NCBI RefSeq assembly: GCF_030269445.1
Contig: NZ_BSTJ01000009.1
Span: forward strand, 62,001 to 126,000
Reading direction: 5' to 3'
DNA from: Actinoallomurus iriomotensis
GTDB taxonomy: Bacteria > Actinomycetota > Actinomycetes > Streptosporangiales > Streptosporangiaceae
DNA: 64,000 bases
Shown here piece by piece: positions 7,227 through 15,022 of this stretch (position 1 is its first letter; each line of letters begins with the position of its first letter). Position numbers and translations under genes: made by a program. The notes beneath the pieces were generated by a model that was not told the origin of the DNA, ran no database searches, and saw only the letters and a list, made by a program, of their open reading frames with translations.

Positions 7227-7607
7227 ATGGATCCTGTCGAGGCGCGGAAGTTCGTGGACGGCTGGCTGGCGGCGTGGAACGCGCATGACCTGGACGCCCT
7301 CCTGGCCCACTTCGCGGACGACGTGACGTTCCGTTCGCCGGTCGCGGCGCAGCTTCTCGGCGGCGACGGGGTCATCCGGGGCAAGGAGGCGCTGCGCGCC
7401 TACTGGTCGGAGGGCCTGCGGCGCATCCCCGACCTGCGGTTCGAGGTCGTGGGCACCTATGTCGGTGTCGACTGCCTGGTCATCAACTACCGCAACCAGA
7501 AGGGCGGCCTGGTCAACGAGGTGCTGATCTTCGCCGGCCCGCTGGTGGTCGACGGGTACGGCGCCTACCTCGGCGACGACGAGAACCCCGCCGGCGCGAC
7601 GCGCTGA
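7227..7607 (+). CDS. SnoaL-like / NTF2-fold protein
   Basis: The 126-residue product opens FVDGWLAAWNAHDLDALLAH, then FADDVTFRSPVA, the typical start of the SnoaL-like NTF2 fold, with GKEALRAYW and a C-terminal beta sheet. Members include small cyclases, isomerases and binding proteins. No catalytic set is clear enough to name a reaction. The start ATG 7227 lies 48 bases after the CadD gene. Confidence 0.8.
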   Translation: MDPVEARKFVDGWLAAWNAHDLDALLAHFADDVTFRSPVAAQLLGGDGVIRGKEALRAYWSEGLRRIPDLRFEVVGTYVGVDCLVINYRNQKGGLVNEVLIFAGPLVVDGYGAYLGDDENPAGATR

Positions 7608-7646
7608 CCGGCACGCCCGCCGAAGCCGGCCGCAAGGGCGTTGGCG

Positions 7647-8030
7647 TCAGCCGACGGACGCGGCTGAGGCGGTGACGACGCAGAACGGATGTCCCGCCGG
7701 GTCGAGCAGCACCCGGAACCTCTCGCCGCCCGGCTGTACGTCGGCCAGAGCGGCGCCGAGGCCGAGGAGACGCTCCTCGGCCTCGGCCAGGTCGTCGACC
7801 GCGAAGTCCAGGTGCAGCCGGCGGGCCGCCCGCGGGTCGGGCCACGGGGCGGCTTCGGGGTTCGCGACCCGCTGGAAGTCGAGGCGTACTTCGCCGTCGC
7901 GGACGAGCACCACGAAGTCGTCATTGGTGGAGTGCAGTTCGCCGCCCAGAAAGGACCGGTAGAACCGCGCGAGACCCATCGGGTCCGGGCAGTCGACGGT
8001 GACGGCGAACAGGCGCGGAACGATGCCCAT
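7647..8030 (-). CDS. VOC superfamily (glyoxalase/bleomycin resistance-like) protein
   Basis: The 127-residue product has two VOC half-modules: VDCPDPMGLARFYRSFLGGE near the N-terminus and HLDFAVDDLAEAEERLLGLG in the second half, ending with GERFRVLLDPAGHPFCVVT. These proteins bind a metal in a cupped sheet and act on small molecules or sequester drugs. It is convergent with the SnoaL-like gene and is followed, on the same strand upstream, by the WXG-like gene set. Confidence 0.85.
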   Translation of the reverse strand: MGIVPRLFAVTVDCPDPMGLARFYRSFLGGELHSTNDDFVVLVRDGEVRLDFQRVANPEAAPWPDPRAARRLHLDFAVDDLAEAEERLLGLGAALADVQPGGERFRVLLDPAGHPFCVVTASAASVG

Positions 8031-8039
8031 CCGAGGAGG

Positions 8040-8657
8040 CTACCCGTCGTTCAGCTTGTCGCCCGTCTTCTCCGTGTCCGAGGTGAAGCGCTTGGCGATG
8101 TCGTCGTAGAGCTTGGCCTCCTGCTTCATGATCGCCACGCTGTTGGCCATGGTCCCGTGGAATTGGTCAACATTGAGCTGGTCGTACAGGTCGAAATTTT
8201 CGATCAGCGCCACCGCGCGTTTGTGGATCGCGCCGTCGTCGGACCAGGGCAGCCACGCCCATTTCTCGTTGTCGTCGAGTTCCTTCTTCAGATCCGACAG
8301 GCTCTCGATCGCGGCGTTCTTGTACGCGATGAGGGCCGCGTTCATGGCGAGGAGTGCCGCCGACACCCGCTTGAACGACATGGTGAGGTCCTGGACGTTG
8401 CGGACGGGGACATCGCGCCAGTAATCCGCGAACGCGTCGATCGCGGGTCCCTCGTTGTTCTGGAGCGCCGCCTTGATCGCCGGTTCCGGGTTGAGCCCGT
8501 TCAGCTCATTCGCGACCTCTTCACCGCCCCAGTGGTCGCCGCTGACCTTGTAGTTCCGCTCGTCGTCGGTCGGCCAGCGGAACTTCATCGTGCCGTCCGA
8601 GGTCCAGCGCTTCACCAGGCCCGCCAGGTCACCCGGCAGGGTGATCTCGTCCGCCAT
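8040..8657 (-). CDS. WXG100-like / type VII secretion-associated protein
   Basis: The 205-residue product is mainly helical. It contains a tryptophan-rich pattern (FADYWRDVPVRNVQDL, HWGGEEVANEL) and long amphipathic helices, like the N-terminal domains of type VII-secreted effectors of the CpnT kind. No signal peptide or toxin domain is visible. The start ATG (8657) shares a base with the stop of the upstream gene (TGATG), so the pair is coupled. The family call is by general pattern only. Confidence 0.5.
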   Translation of the reverse strand: MADEITLPGDLAGLVKRWTSDGTMKFRWPTDDERNYKVSGDHWGGEEVANELNGLNPEPAIKAALQNNEGPAIDAFADYWRDVPVRNVQDLTMSFKRVSAALLAMNAALIAYKNAAIESLSDLKKELDDNEKWAWLPWSDDGAIHKRAVALIENFDLYDQLNVDQFHGTMANSVAIMKQEAKLYDDIAKRFTSDTEKTGDKLNDG

Positions 8658-9082
8658 CAGCCGTCTCGATTCTGGGTCTTGTCCAACGTCTTGAAGACGG
8701 CGGTGACATTGTCGTCCTCGACGTGCTTGGCGCTCCACGCCATCCGGTCCAGGCCGTAGCCCCCATAGCCTGCCTGCTGGACGGTGGCGCGCACGGCCTT
8801 CTGGGATGAGTCGTACACCGTCTGGAAAGTGGTGAAGAAGTCCTTCGTCAGGAAGACCTCCCACGACTCCGGCTTGAAGTCGTCGAGGGTCTGGTACTCC
8901 ATCGTGTCCGGGTTCTTCATCATCAGCAACGACATGGTCTCGTGTGGGGGCAGGGTCGTCGATGCAGGCCACGAACCGTATTGGCTCCCGCCCGCCTCGT
9001 GATATTGCGCCTGCGCCTCGTTGGTCGCGTAGCTTATGTTCTCCGCCGCGTCCGTCAATGACTTCTGGTCGTACTTCGGCAT
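8657..9082 (-). CDS. Hypothetical protein of a YbaB/WXG gene set
   Basis: The 141-residue product is polar and probably helical, with several aromatic residues (SWPASTTLPPHETMSLLMMK, ESWEVFLTKDFFTTFQTVY) and a glycine-tyrosine stretch (AGYGGYG). I do not recognise a domain. It is translationally coupled to the WXG-like gene that follows and lies 34 bases after the YbaB-like gene, which suggests a partner in the same secreted complex. ATG 9082 has GAGAGAGG about 10 bases upstream. Confidence 0.5.
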   Translation of the reverse strand: MPKYDQKSLTDAAENISYATNEAQAQYHEAGGSQYGSWPASTTLPPHETMSLLMMKNPDTMEYQTLDDFKPESWEVFLTKDFFTTFQTVYDSSQKAVRATVQQAGYGGYGLDRMAWSAKHVEDDNVTAVFKTLDKTQNRDG

Positions 9083-9116
9083 GTGAATACCGACCTCTCT
9101 CGCCGGGGCGGTCGAC

Positions 9117-9515
9117 TTATCGGGTGCTCAGCAGGCCGGCCATCAGGCGATTGATCTCCTCCATGCGAAGGGAGTACTCCGCCTGGATCTCTTCCAGCCT
9201 GGCGCGCAGCCGCTCTTTCGAGGCCGGCGCCGGGTCCTGCGCGGCGAGGCGGCCGAACCAGTCGCGCTGCGCCTCGCGTACCGCCTCCCGGGTCAGTTCC
9301 TCGATCGCCTGCGCGCCCTTTCGCAGCGCTCGCGGATTGATCGCCACGGCGTCGACGAGGCCGTCGGTGCCGATCGTGACCGTCACACTCTCGTCCTTGG
9401 AAGACCCGCGCCCGGTGTGGGGGGAATCAGCGGCGGCCGGCCCGCCCGGCCATGCCGTATCGCCCGATTCCGACGTGACACCCCGTCCCCGGGGACGACT
9501 GCGAGTGACATCCAT
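9117..9515 (-). CDS. YbaB/EbfC-like protein, first gene of the minus-strand module
   Basis: The 132-residue product has a short disordered N-terminus. A YbaB-type two-layer domain follows: VTVTIGTDGLVDAVAINPRA, then LRKGAQAIEELTREAVREA, and a C-terminal coiled helix (ERLRARLEEIQAEYSLRMEE). YbaB proteins bind DNA as dimers, but many actinobacterial copies lie ahead of WXG100 or secreted-toxin genes, as here. Start chosen at ATG 9515 behind GAGGAG; ATG 9545 and GTG 9479 are possible. Confidence 0.65.
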   Translation of the reverse strand: MDVTRSRPRGRGVTSESGDTAWPGGPAAADSPHTGRGSSKDESVTVTIGTDGLVDAVAINPRALRKGAQAIEELTREAVREAQRDWFGRLAAQDPAPASKERLRARLEEIQAEYSLRMEEINRLMAGLLSTR

Positions 9516-9696
9516 GAACAGCACCATTCTCCTCGTACGAGGGGGCATGAGCGCCCGATTAGTCACGACCGAAAAAACGCTTCGAGACTAACAGGAATGG
9601 CGGGAAACGCGCCGCTTCTTGTGATAAGTCAGCGCGGCGATGATTGGCCGGGGAGAGCACGCATTACGGAGTTCTCCGAGGCCGGCGAGCGAGAGC

Positions 9697-10197
9697 TCAG
9701 GAGCCGAGCACCCGGTCGACGAACGAGGCGAGGTTGCCCATGGTGCGGGCGACCTTGGCCTCCAGGGAAAGGTCCTCCTCGTACCGCGCGCCGAGGCCCG
9801 TGTCCTTCTTGCCGCGGACGTACAGCGAGCAGGCCAGGTCGGCGCACATGTAGGCGCCGACCGTGTTGCCCTGCCGCCCGGCCGCACCGGCCCGGGGCGC
9901 GGCCAGCAGGCACACGCCCGTGCCCGGGTGGGCGGTGACACAGAACGAGCACACGGTGGTCTTGGTGAAGCTTCGGTGCACCCCCTGCGGTGCACGCAGG
10001 GTGACGCCGACCAGCCGGCCGCCGTGCTCGACCACGATGTACCCGCGGTCGGGCGCACCGGGGTCGCGCCAGCCCAGGAAGTCCAGGTCGGCCCAGGGCT
10101 GATCGGACAGCGGCTTGGGCAGGTTGATGCGCTTCGTCTCGCTCTTGGAGCAGTTGACGAAGGAGGCGCGGATGTCCTTCTCTTCCAGAGTTTCCAT
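9697..10197 (-). CDS. FBP-domain (FusB-like treble-clef zinc finger) protein
   Basis: The 166-residue product has a C-terminal treble-clef zinc finger of the FBP type: C83-x2-C86 with C96, and C118-x4-C123, preceding KKDTGL. The N-terminal helical part (FVNCSKSETKRINLPKPL) also matches FBP proteins. The family includes FusB/FusC of staphylococci, which bind elongation factor G and release it from fusidic acid-stalled ribosomes. Chromosomal actinobacterial copies are widespread and their target is not proven. It sits alone between the two YbaB-led modules. Confidence 0.85.
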   Translation of the reverse strand: METLEEKDIRASFVNCSKSETKRINLPKPLSDQPWADLDFLGWRDPGAPDRGYIVVEHGGRLVGVTLRAPQGVHRSFTKTTVCSFCVTAHPGTGVCLLAAPRAGAAGRQGNTVGAYMCADLACSLYVRGKKDTGLGARYEEDLSLEAKVARTMGNLASFVDRVLGS

Positions 10198-10358
10198 GAT
10201 GACCGCAAGGTAACAGCGGGTGGGGGCGTACGTCGTCCGAATATCTCCTGGTCACCGCCGTCTCGGCACACGAAGGGCCGTAACGGGAACTTAACGCGTC
10301 GGTTCCTCTCGGGGAACGGACCGTGAATAGCGTGCGGCCAGTGATCACAGGAGGGCGC

Positions 10359-10772
10359 ATGGACGACACGACGGGAGGTGAGTCCCGGATCGAGGACCTG
10401 GTCACGACGATCACCCGGCGGAACGCCGCCCTGCGGGAGGCGCAGGCGCGCATGAGCGAACTGCGCGGCGTGGGGCGGGCCGCCGCCGAGCGGGTGACGG
10501 TCGAGGTCGATCGGTTCGGCGCGCTCACGGGACTGCGGATCGACCCCCGGGCGATGCGGCTGGGGTCCGAGGCGCTCGCCGAGGCGATCCTCGGCGCCGC
10601 CGAGCAGGGCCTACGGGACGTACGGGCGCGGGCCGACGAGGTGATGCGCCCCCTCATCGCCGAGCTGGCGGCCGCGAACGCGCAGGCCATGGCCGGTGTC
10701 GACCTCGGTGGGCAGGACCTCGACGACGTGCTCGCCGCGCTACGCGACATCCGGCACGACCTGCGCATGTGA
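10359..10772 (+). CDS. YbaB/EbfC-like protein, first gene of the plus-strand module
   Basis: The 137-residue product begins with a coiled helix (IEDLVTTITRRNAALREAQA). The YbaB fold follows (RVTVEVDRFGALTGLRIDPR, then AMRLGSEALAEAILGAAEQG), and a helical C-terminus ends in DLDDVLAALRDIRHD. Start chosen at ATG 10359 because AGGAGGG lies a few bases upstream. It leads a three-gene set with the two WXG-like genes that follow, mirroring the minus-strand set at 8040-9515. Confidence 0.75.
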   Translation: MDDTTGGESRIEDLVTTITRRNAALREAQARMSELRGVGRAAAERVTVEVDRFGALTGLRIDPRAMRLGSEALAEAILGAAEQGLRDVRARADEVMRPLIAELAAANAQAMAGVDLGGQDLDDVLAALRDIRHDLRM

Positions 10773-10797
10773 CCCCCGACACCCGAACGGAGAGCCG

Positions 10798-11127
10798 ATG
10801 CACATCGATCACGCCGAACTCGAAGACGCGTCGCGAAGGTTCGTGGATGAGGACGGTGACCTCGCGTCTGCGATCAACTACCTCTTCGGGAAGATCGACG
10901 ACCTGGGCGACGTCTACGGCGACGACGACGCGGGTCGGGAGGCCCGGCAGGGGTTCGCCAGGGCGCGCCGGCACCTCGCCGAGTACTCCGGCGCCCTGTG
11001 CGGCGCGTACGGGACGGTCGGCGTCAACCTCGCCCTCATGAGCGGTGACGTCCGCGCGGCGGACTGGAACGGCATCGCGGCCCTGCCGGCGGTCGACCTG
11101 GCGAGCGTGCCCCGGTTCGGCTCGTGA
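10798..11127 (+). CDS. WXG100/EspC-like small protein
   Basis: The 109-residue helical product has the length and heptad character of WXG100 or ESX-secreted partner proteins. Key segments are AELEDASRRFVDEDGDLASA, DDDAGREARQGFARARRHLA, and a WNG-type turn in ADWNGIAALP. It begins 25 bases after the YbaB-like gene and its stop overlaps the next start (GTGA). It is probably secreted together with, or pairs with, the protein of the next gene. Confidence 0.65.
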   Translation: MHIDHAELEDASRRFVDEDGDLASAINYLFGKIDDLGDVYGDDDAGREARQGFARARRHLAEYSGALCGAYGTVGVNLALMSGDVRAADWNGIAALPAVDLASVPRFGS

Positions 11128-12131
11128 CGCCGGAGCAGGTCCTGCTCTGGGTCGCGGGTGTACAGCTGCCCAAGGCGGACAGCGACGGCGCCCGGACGAT
11201 GGCCGGCTACTACCGGGACATCGCGGACGCCGTCGACCGGAGCGGCACGGCGATGGAGAAGGTCGTCGGCCAGGTCAAGAGCCACAACGACGGTGACGGG
11301 CCCGCCGCGTTCGAGCGGTACTGGGGCGGGTCGGCGGCCACCGGAGCGGTCGCTCCGTCCGCCTATCCGGCCGACGTCTCGGCGTACGCCCGAAGGGTCG
11401 CCGATTCGCTCGAGCAGTTCGCCAAGGTCAACGACGAGATACGCGCGGCGCTGTGGGTGCTGGCGATCCAGCTGTACGCCAACATCGTCTTCACCATCTG
11501 CTACGGCTGGCTGACCGGCGTTCTGGAGGCCCGGCTGCTGACGCTGATCGGGCAGGCCCGCTGGTACGGCAGGATCCGCAACAGTCTCGTCCAGCTGCTC
11601 GTCAAGCGGGTGATCTACGCCCTGGCCGACAGTGTCGCGTACGCGGGCGGGCAGCAGGCCCTCCAACTCGGCATCTACGGCACCAGCCTGGCCGCCGGTG
11701 TCGACCGCGACACGCTCACGAAGGTGGCCGGCTACGACCCTCTGTCGGTCCGGGCGAACGCCGTTCAGCTCGCCGACGGGTTCGTCGGCAACATGGCCTA
11801 CGACGGCGTCGCCGACGCCCTGCCCGGGCTGAACCCCACGTCGAGGTACCGGCAGGTGTTCGGCAGGTACTTCCTGCGCCGGCCGGGCGTCACGGGAGCG
11901 CTCGGCGGCCTGACGACCCGCATGGCGGCCTCGAACGCCTACACGTACGCGAGCAACGTCACCGACTCCTACCTCGAGGGCGACGGCGACGGGTGGACCA
12001 AGCCGCCCACGCTCCAGCAGGAGGCCGCCAAGCTGTTCATCCACGTGCCGCGGATCTACGTGAAGTATCCGCTGCGGTGGAAGAACTGGCCGAACATCAG
12101 CGGCCAGACCGCCGGCCCCGGCACCCCCTGA
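11124..12131 (+). CDS. CpnT-like N-terminal / WXG100-like protein without a toxin domain
   Basis: The 335-residue product has the WXG-type N-terminal region of type VII effectors: WVAGVQLPKADSDGARTMAG, then a pattern around AAFERYWGGSA, with long helices to about residue 110. A hydrophobic mid-section follows (LWVLAIQLYANIVFTICYGW) and then a glycine/alanine-rich channel-like part. In CpnT-type proteins a toxin domain follows; here the chain ends at residue 335 with no recognisable toxin. The GTG start overlaps the previous stop. Confidence 0.65.
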   Translation: MTPEQVLLWVAGVQLPKADSDGARTMAGYYRDIADAVDRSGTAMEKVVGQVKSHNDGDGPAAFERYWGGSAATGAVAPSAYPADVSAYARRVADSLEQFAKVNDEIRAALWVLAIQLYANIVFTICYGWLTGVLEARLLTLIGQARWYGRIRNSLVQLLVKRVIYALADSVAYAGGQQALQLGIYGTSLAAGVDRDTLTKVAGYDPLSVRANAVQLADGFVGNMAYDGVADALPGLNPTSRYRQVFGRYFLRRPGVTGALGGLTTRMAASNAYTYASNVTDSYLEGDGDGWTKPPTLQQEAAKLFIHVPRIYVKYPLRWKNWPNISGQTAGPGTP

Positions 12132-12417
12132 GTCTCACCGGGCATGACCCGGGAGCCGTAAGAGGGCGAAGCGGCGGGTGGGTCCAGCCCCCCTCTGCTG
12201 CGAAACCCGCTCAGCCAGTCGGTTGCGCGGCCCGCTGGCTCGTACGCCCGCTCTTACCTGAGGCTCGGCTTGCCCCCTTATCCGTTACGTGCCCATTTCA
12301 GCGCTCTACCCGATAGCGCAGATGGGAGGCGGCTGCGGGTGATCAGCCCGGCCGGGACGGGGCGAGGTCCGTCAAGGCGTGCGAAGCCGCGAGCATGGAG
12401 AGGAGAATTAGGCGACG
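12132..12417. other. Non-coding stretch
   Basis: I see no convincing gene here. A five-base-pair stem CCGGG/CCCGG at about 12137-12152 might be a weak terminator for the WXG-like operon. Confidence 0.4.
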
Positions 12418-12504
12418 ATGTCCCCCAGCGTCCTCGTCGGCTGCGGCTCGTTGGATCCTGAGTACAAGCCGGTACGAGCGTTTCGCCCGGGACGGGACCG
12501 GTGA
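12418..12504 (+). CDS. Possible 28-aa upstream peptide coupled to the GNAT gene
   Basis: ATG 12418 is preceded by GAGAGGAGA about 10 bases upstream. The frame (MSPSVLVGCGSLDPEYKPVR and on) stops at TGA 12502-12504. That stop overlaps GTG 12501, the first possible start of the acetyltransferase. Such an arrangement suits a leader peptide or coupled small protein. There is no family match, and it may also be chance. Confidence 0.3.
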   Translation: MSPSVLVGCGSLDPEYKPVRAFRPGRDR

Positions 12505-13079
12505 GGGTCCATATCGAGGAGGAGAGACCGCTGGCGAGCATCGCCATTGAACTGCACGACGCCGACGGCGACGAGGCCGCACGGCGCATTGACGAGTACC
12601 GCGACCTGTACGCCGAGAGCTTCGCCGGGCAGCCGTACTCCTGGGGGCCGGAGTACGCCGAGCTTTTCCAACGGCGTTTCGAGACCCACCGGCAGCAGCC
12701 GGGCTTCGCGCTGGTGGAGGCCAGGACCACGGGCACCCTCATCGGGCTCGGCTACGGCCTCTCCCTGTCACCCGCGATCCCGTGGTGGCAGAACCTCATC
12801 ACTCCCATCCCGCCCGAGATCACCGACGAGCCGCCCGGCCGCACCTGGGCGCTGACCGAGCTCATGGTCGGTGAGCGGTGGCGGCGACTGCACCTGGCCG
12901 AGGCCATCCACGACCGTCTGCTCGGCGGCCGCACGGAAGAACGGGCCACCGCGACCGTGCTGCCCGCCGCCACGGCCGCGCAGGCCGCCGTCCTCAAGTG
13001 GGGCTGGGAGAAGGTCGGTCAGAAGCGCAACCCGCTGCCCGGCGCGCCGGTCTTCGACGTTCTGGTGAAGACGCTCTGA
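12501..13079 (+). CDS. GNAT-family N-acetyltransferase
   Basis: The 192-residue product has a GNAT layout: PGFALVEARTTGTLIGLGYG for strands 2-4, WALTELMVGERWRRLHLAEA with the pyrophosphate-binding turn (here RWRRLHLA, a relaxed Q/R-x-x-G/A), and a C-terminal AAQAAVLKWGWEKVGQKRNP. The acceptor is unknown. The start is uncertain. GTG 12501 has little upstream, whereas a strong GAGGAGGAG at 12516-12525 sits just before an in-frame CTG at 12531, a possible rare start codon. Confidence 0.8.
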   Translation: MRVHIEEERPLASIAIELHDADGDEAARRIDEYRDLYAESFAGQPYSWGPEYAELFQRRFETHRQQPGFALVEARTTGTLIGLGYGLSLSPAIPWWQNLITPIPPEITDEPPGRTWALTELMVGERWRRLHLAEAIHDRLLGGRTEERATATVLPAATAAQAAVLKWGWEKVGQKRNPLPGAPVFDVLVKTL

Positions 13080-13144
13080 GCGTCAGTGGAATTCGCCTTG
13101 GTCGTCAGGCGTTCGTACTGGCATAACCGGGCTAGGGAGGACTC

Positions 13145-14044
13145 GTGACAGACCAGACACGGCTGTACACGCTGGACGAGGAGATTCCCGAGCTGGAACG
13201 GCCGGTGCTGCTCTACTTCCTGGACGGTTTCATGGACGCGGGCGCCGCGGGCCGTCTCGCGACCGACCACCTGCTGAGCTCGATGAATCCCCGGACCGTG
13301 GCCACCTTCGACATCGACTCGTTGCTGGACTACCGCTCCCGGCGACCGCCGATGGTCTTCGACACGAATCACTGGGTGGACTACAAGGCGCCCGAACTGA
13401 GCCTGCGTGTCTGCGAGGACGCGGTCGGCGTGCCGTTCCTCGTGCTGTCCGGCCCCGAGCCCGACCGGTCGTGGGAGGCGTTCGCCGCGGCCGTGGTCGA
13501 GCTGGTCCGGCGGCTCGACGTGAGCCTGTCGGTCGGCGTGCACGGCATCCCGATGGCGGTGCCGCACACCCGGGAGACCGGGCTGACGCCGCATGGCAAC
13601 CGGCCCGACCTGCTCGGCGAGAGCACGTCGTGGATCTCGCGGGTCGAGGTGCCGGGCAGTGCCGGCGCGCTGATCGAGTACCGGCTCGACGAGGCCGGAC
13701 ACGACGCGATCGGCTTCACCGCCCACGTGCCGCACTACCTCTCGCAGGCGGAGTACCCGGCCGCCGCGATCGCCCTGCTGAACGGCGTCACCGCCGCCAC
13801 CGGTCTGGCCTTCCGCACAGGCGAGCTGGAGGAGGCCGCCGTGCGGGCCAGGAAGCAGATCGACGACCAGGTCGCCGCCTCCGAGGAGATCGCCGAGGCG
13901 GTCCGCGGCCTGGAGGCGAGGTTCGACGCCGTCGCGGCGGCGAGCGGCAACAGCCTCCCGATGGCCGGTCCGGACGCGCGGATGCCGGACGCCGAAGAGA
14001 TCGCGGCCGAGTTCGAGCGGTTCCTGGCCGAGCAGGAAGAATAA
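13145..14044 (+). CDS. PAC2 family (proteasome assembly chaperone-like) protein
   Basis: The 299-residue product matches bacterial PAC2 proteins. It has LLYFLDGFMDAGAAGRLATD near the N-terminus, a central VGVHGIPMAVPHTR, and an acidic C-terminal helix ending EIAAEFERFLAEQEE. PAC2 proteins are ATP-grasp-associated or proteasome-chaperone relatives that are conserved in actinobacteria; no enzymatic role is proven. The GTG start 13145 follows GGGAGG. It is convergent with a lipoprotein gene across a terminator. Confidence 0.9.
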   Translation: MTDQTRLYTLDEEIPELERPVLLYFLDGFMDAGAAGRLATDHLLSSMNPRTVATFDIDSLLDYRSRRPPMVFDTNHWVDYKAPELSLRVCEDAVGVPFLVLSGPEPDRSWEAFAAAVVELVRRLDVSLSVGVHGIPMAVPHTRETGLTPHGNRPDLLGESTSWISRVEVPGSAGALIEYRLDEAGHDAIGFTAHVPHYLSQAEYPAAAIALLNGVTAATGLAFRTGELEEAAVRARKQIDDQVAASEEIAEAVRGLEARFDAVAAASGNSLPMAGPDARMPDAEEIAAEFERFLAEQEE

Positions 14045-14071
14045 GGGCCCGGCGCCCACGGCGCCGGACCC
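14045..14071. terminator. Hairpin between convergent genes
   Basis: GGGCCCGGCGCC (14045-14056) pairs with GGCGCCGGACCC (14060-14071) with a single mismatch and a three-base loop. It sits directly after the PAC2 stop and 17 bases from the end of the convergent lipoprotein gene. Confidence 0.6.
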
Positions 14072-14087
14072 CCGTCGGGTGAGCCGG

Positions 14088-14480
14088 TCAGCCGTCGCAG
14101 GCCGTCTTGAGGTGGCGGCCGGCGGTGTTCAGCGGCGTCGCGTCGGGCATCTGCGGCGTTCCTCCGCTGCCCAGCGTCTTCATCTGCCGACCGAGGCTGT
14201 CCATCGCGGACGCGGCCTCGTTGGCCGCCTTCTCGACGTCGTCGTCGCCGGAGTCCTTGCCCTGCTCGCGCATCTGTTTGGCGCCGTTGGCGTACGTCCC
14301 GGAAAGGGCGTTCGGGTCGCCGACCTGGGTCATGCCCGTCTTGGTGACGTTCGCGATGGTCTGCTGGAGCTTGTCGCAGGCGGAGTTCTTCTGCTCGCTG
14401 CCGCCGCACGCGGTCGCGGAAAGCGCCAGGGCGGCGGTGACGGCGCTGACCACGGTGATCCGCATGCGTGAGATGCGCAC
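14088..14480 (-). CDS. Secreted lipoprotein, unknown function
   Basis: The 130-residue product has a lipoprotein signal peptide: RMRITVVSAVTAALALSATAC, with the lipobox cysteine at residue 25. The mature part is a small helical domain (KLQQTIANVTKTGMTQVG, EAASAMDSLGRQMKTLG) with a second cysteine pair (C34 and C near the end, KTACDG) that could form a disulfide. It would sit on the outer face of the membrane. The GTG start at 14480 has GAGGAG nine bases upstream. Confidence 0.75.
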   Translation of the reverse strand: MRISRMRITVVSAVTAALALSATACGGSEQKNSACDKLQQTIANVTKTGMTQVGDPNALSGTYANGAKQMREQGKDSGDDDVEKAANEAASAMDSLGRQMKTLGSGGTPQMPDATPLNTAGRHLKTACDG

Positions 14481-14558
14481 TGAAATCGACTCCTCGCTGT
14501 CGGGGTGAGGCCGGCCGTACGGGGCGCTCGGCCGGATCTTCCTTCGACACCTCGGGAG

Positions 14559-14933
14559 TCACAACGGTTCCGTTCTTTCACCGCCGTCTGTCGAAGAACG
14601 CCGGACGTCGGTCGCGATCCGCCGCGCCGCCCCCGCCGGGTCGTCCACCGCGTGCCGGCCGCCGTCGCGCCGGCACCACGCGAAGGAGCCGTCCCGCACG
14701 TCGATCGAGATCCACAGGCGGGGATTCCGGCGGCTCCGGCGCACCGACACCGCCGGTTTGGCGTCGCTCATGCCCACGTCGAGCCCCAGAAGCGCCAGCT
14801 CCCGGCACAGTGCCGCGAGCAGCCGGAGTTCGTCGCTGTGCTCGATGCTGATCGCCCCCGTGCGCTCGCCGGGCCACCAGCATCGCGCCGCCGGGCGTCG
14901 CGTGGCGAGCGTGTCGCGGAGGCGTCTTCGACG
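14559..14933 (-). pseudogene. Conserved-looking open frame without a normal start codon
   Basis: The frame is open from 14933 to the stop at 14559. It reads as a coherent protein: RDTLATRRPAARCWWPGE, HSDELRLLAALCRELALLG, VSVRRSRRNPRLWISIDV and GSFAWCRRDGGRHAVDDP. The first ATG or GTG (GTG about 14783, ATG 14777) falls well inside this region, so either the 5' end has decayed or an unusual start is used. It is divergent from the DUF5919 regulator, a typical place for a partner gene. Function unknown. Confidence 0.45.
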
Positions 14934-14971
14934 TCAATGTCTACTCTCCGTCTCTACTTCGTCTCCCTAGG

Positions 14972-14987
14972 TAACGGAATGCCGTTA
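14972..14987. promoter_or_regulatory. Palindromic operator before the DUF5919 regulator
   Basis: TAACGG-AATG-CCGTTA is a perfect six-base inverted repeat with a four-base spacer. It lies 36 bases before the GTG of the DUF5919 regulator and in the gap to the divergent open frame, so it may control both. Confidence 0.5.
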
Positions 14988-15022
14988 TCCTGTGCCCGGA
15001 CACGACGAGAAAGGGGCGGACG

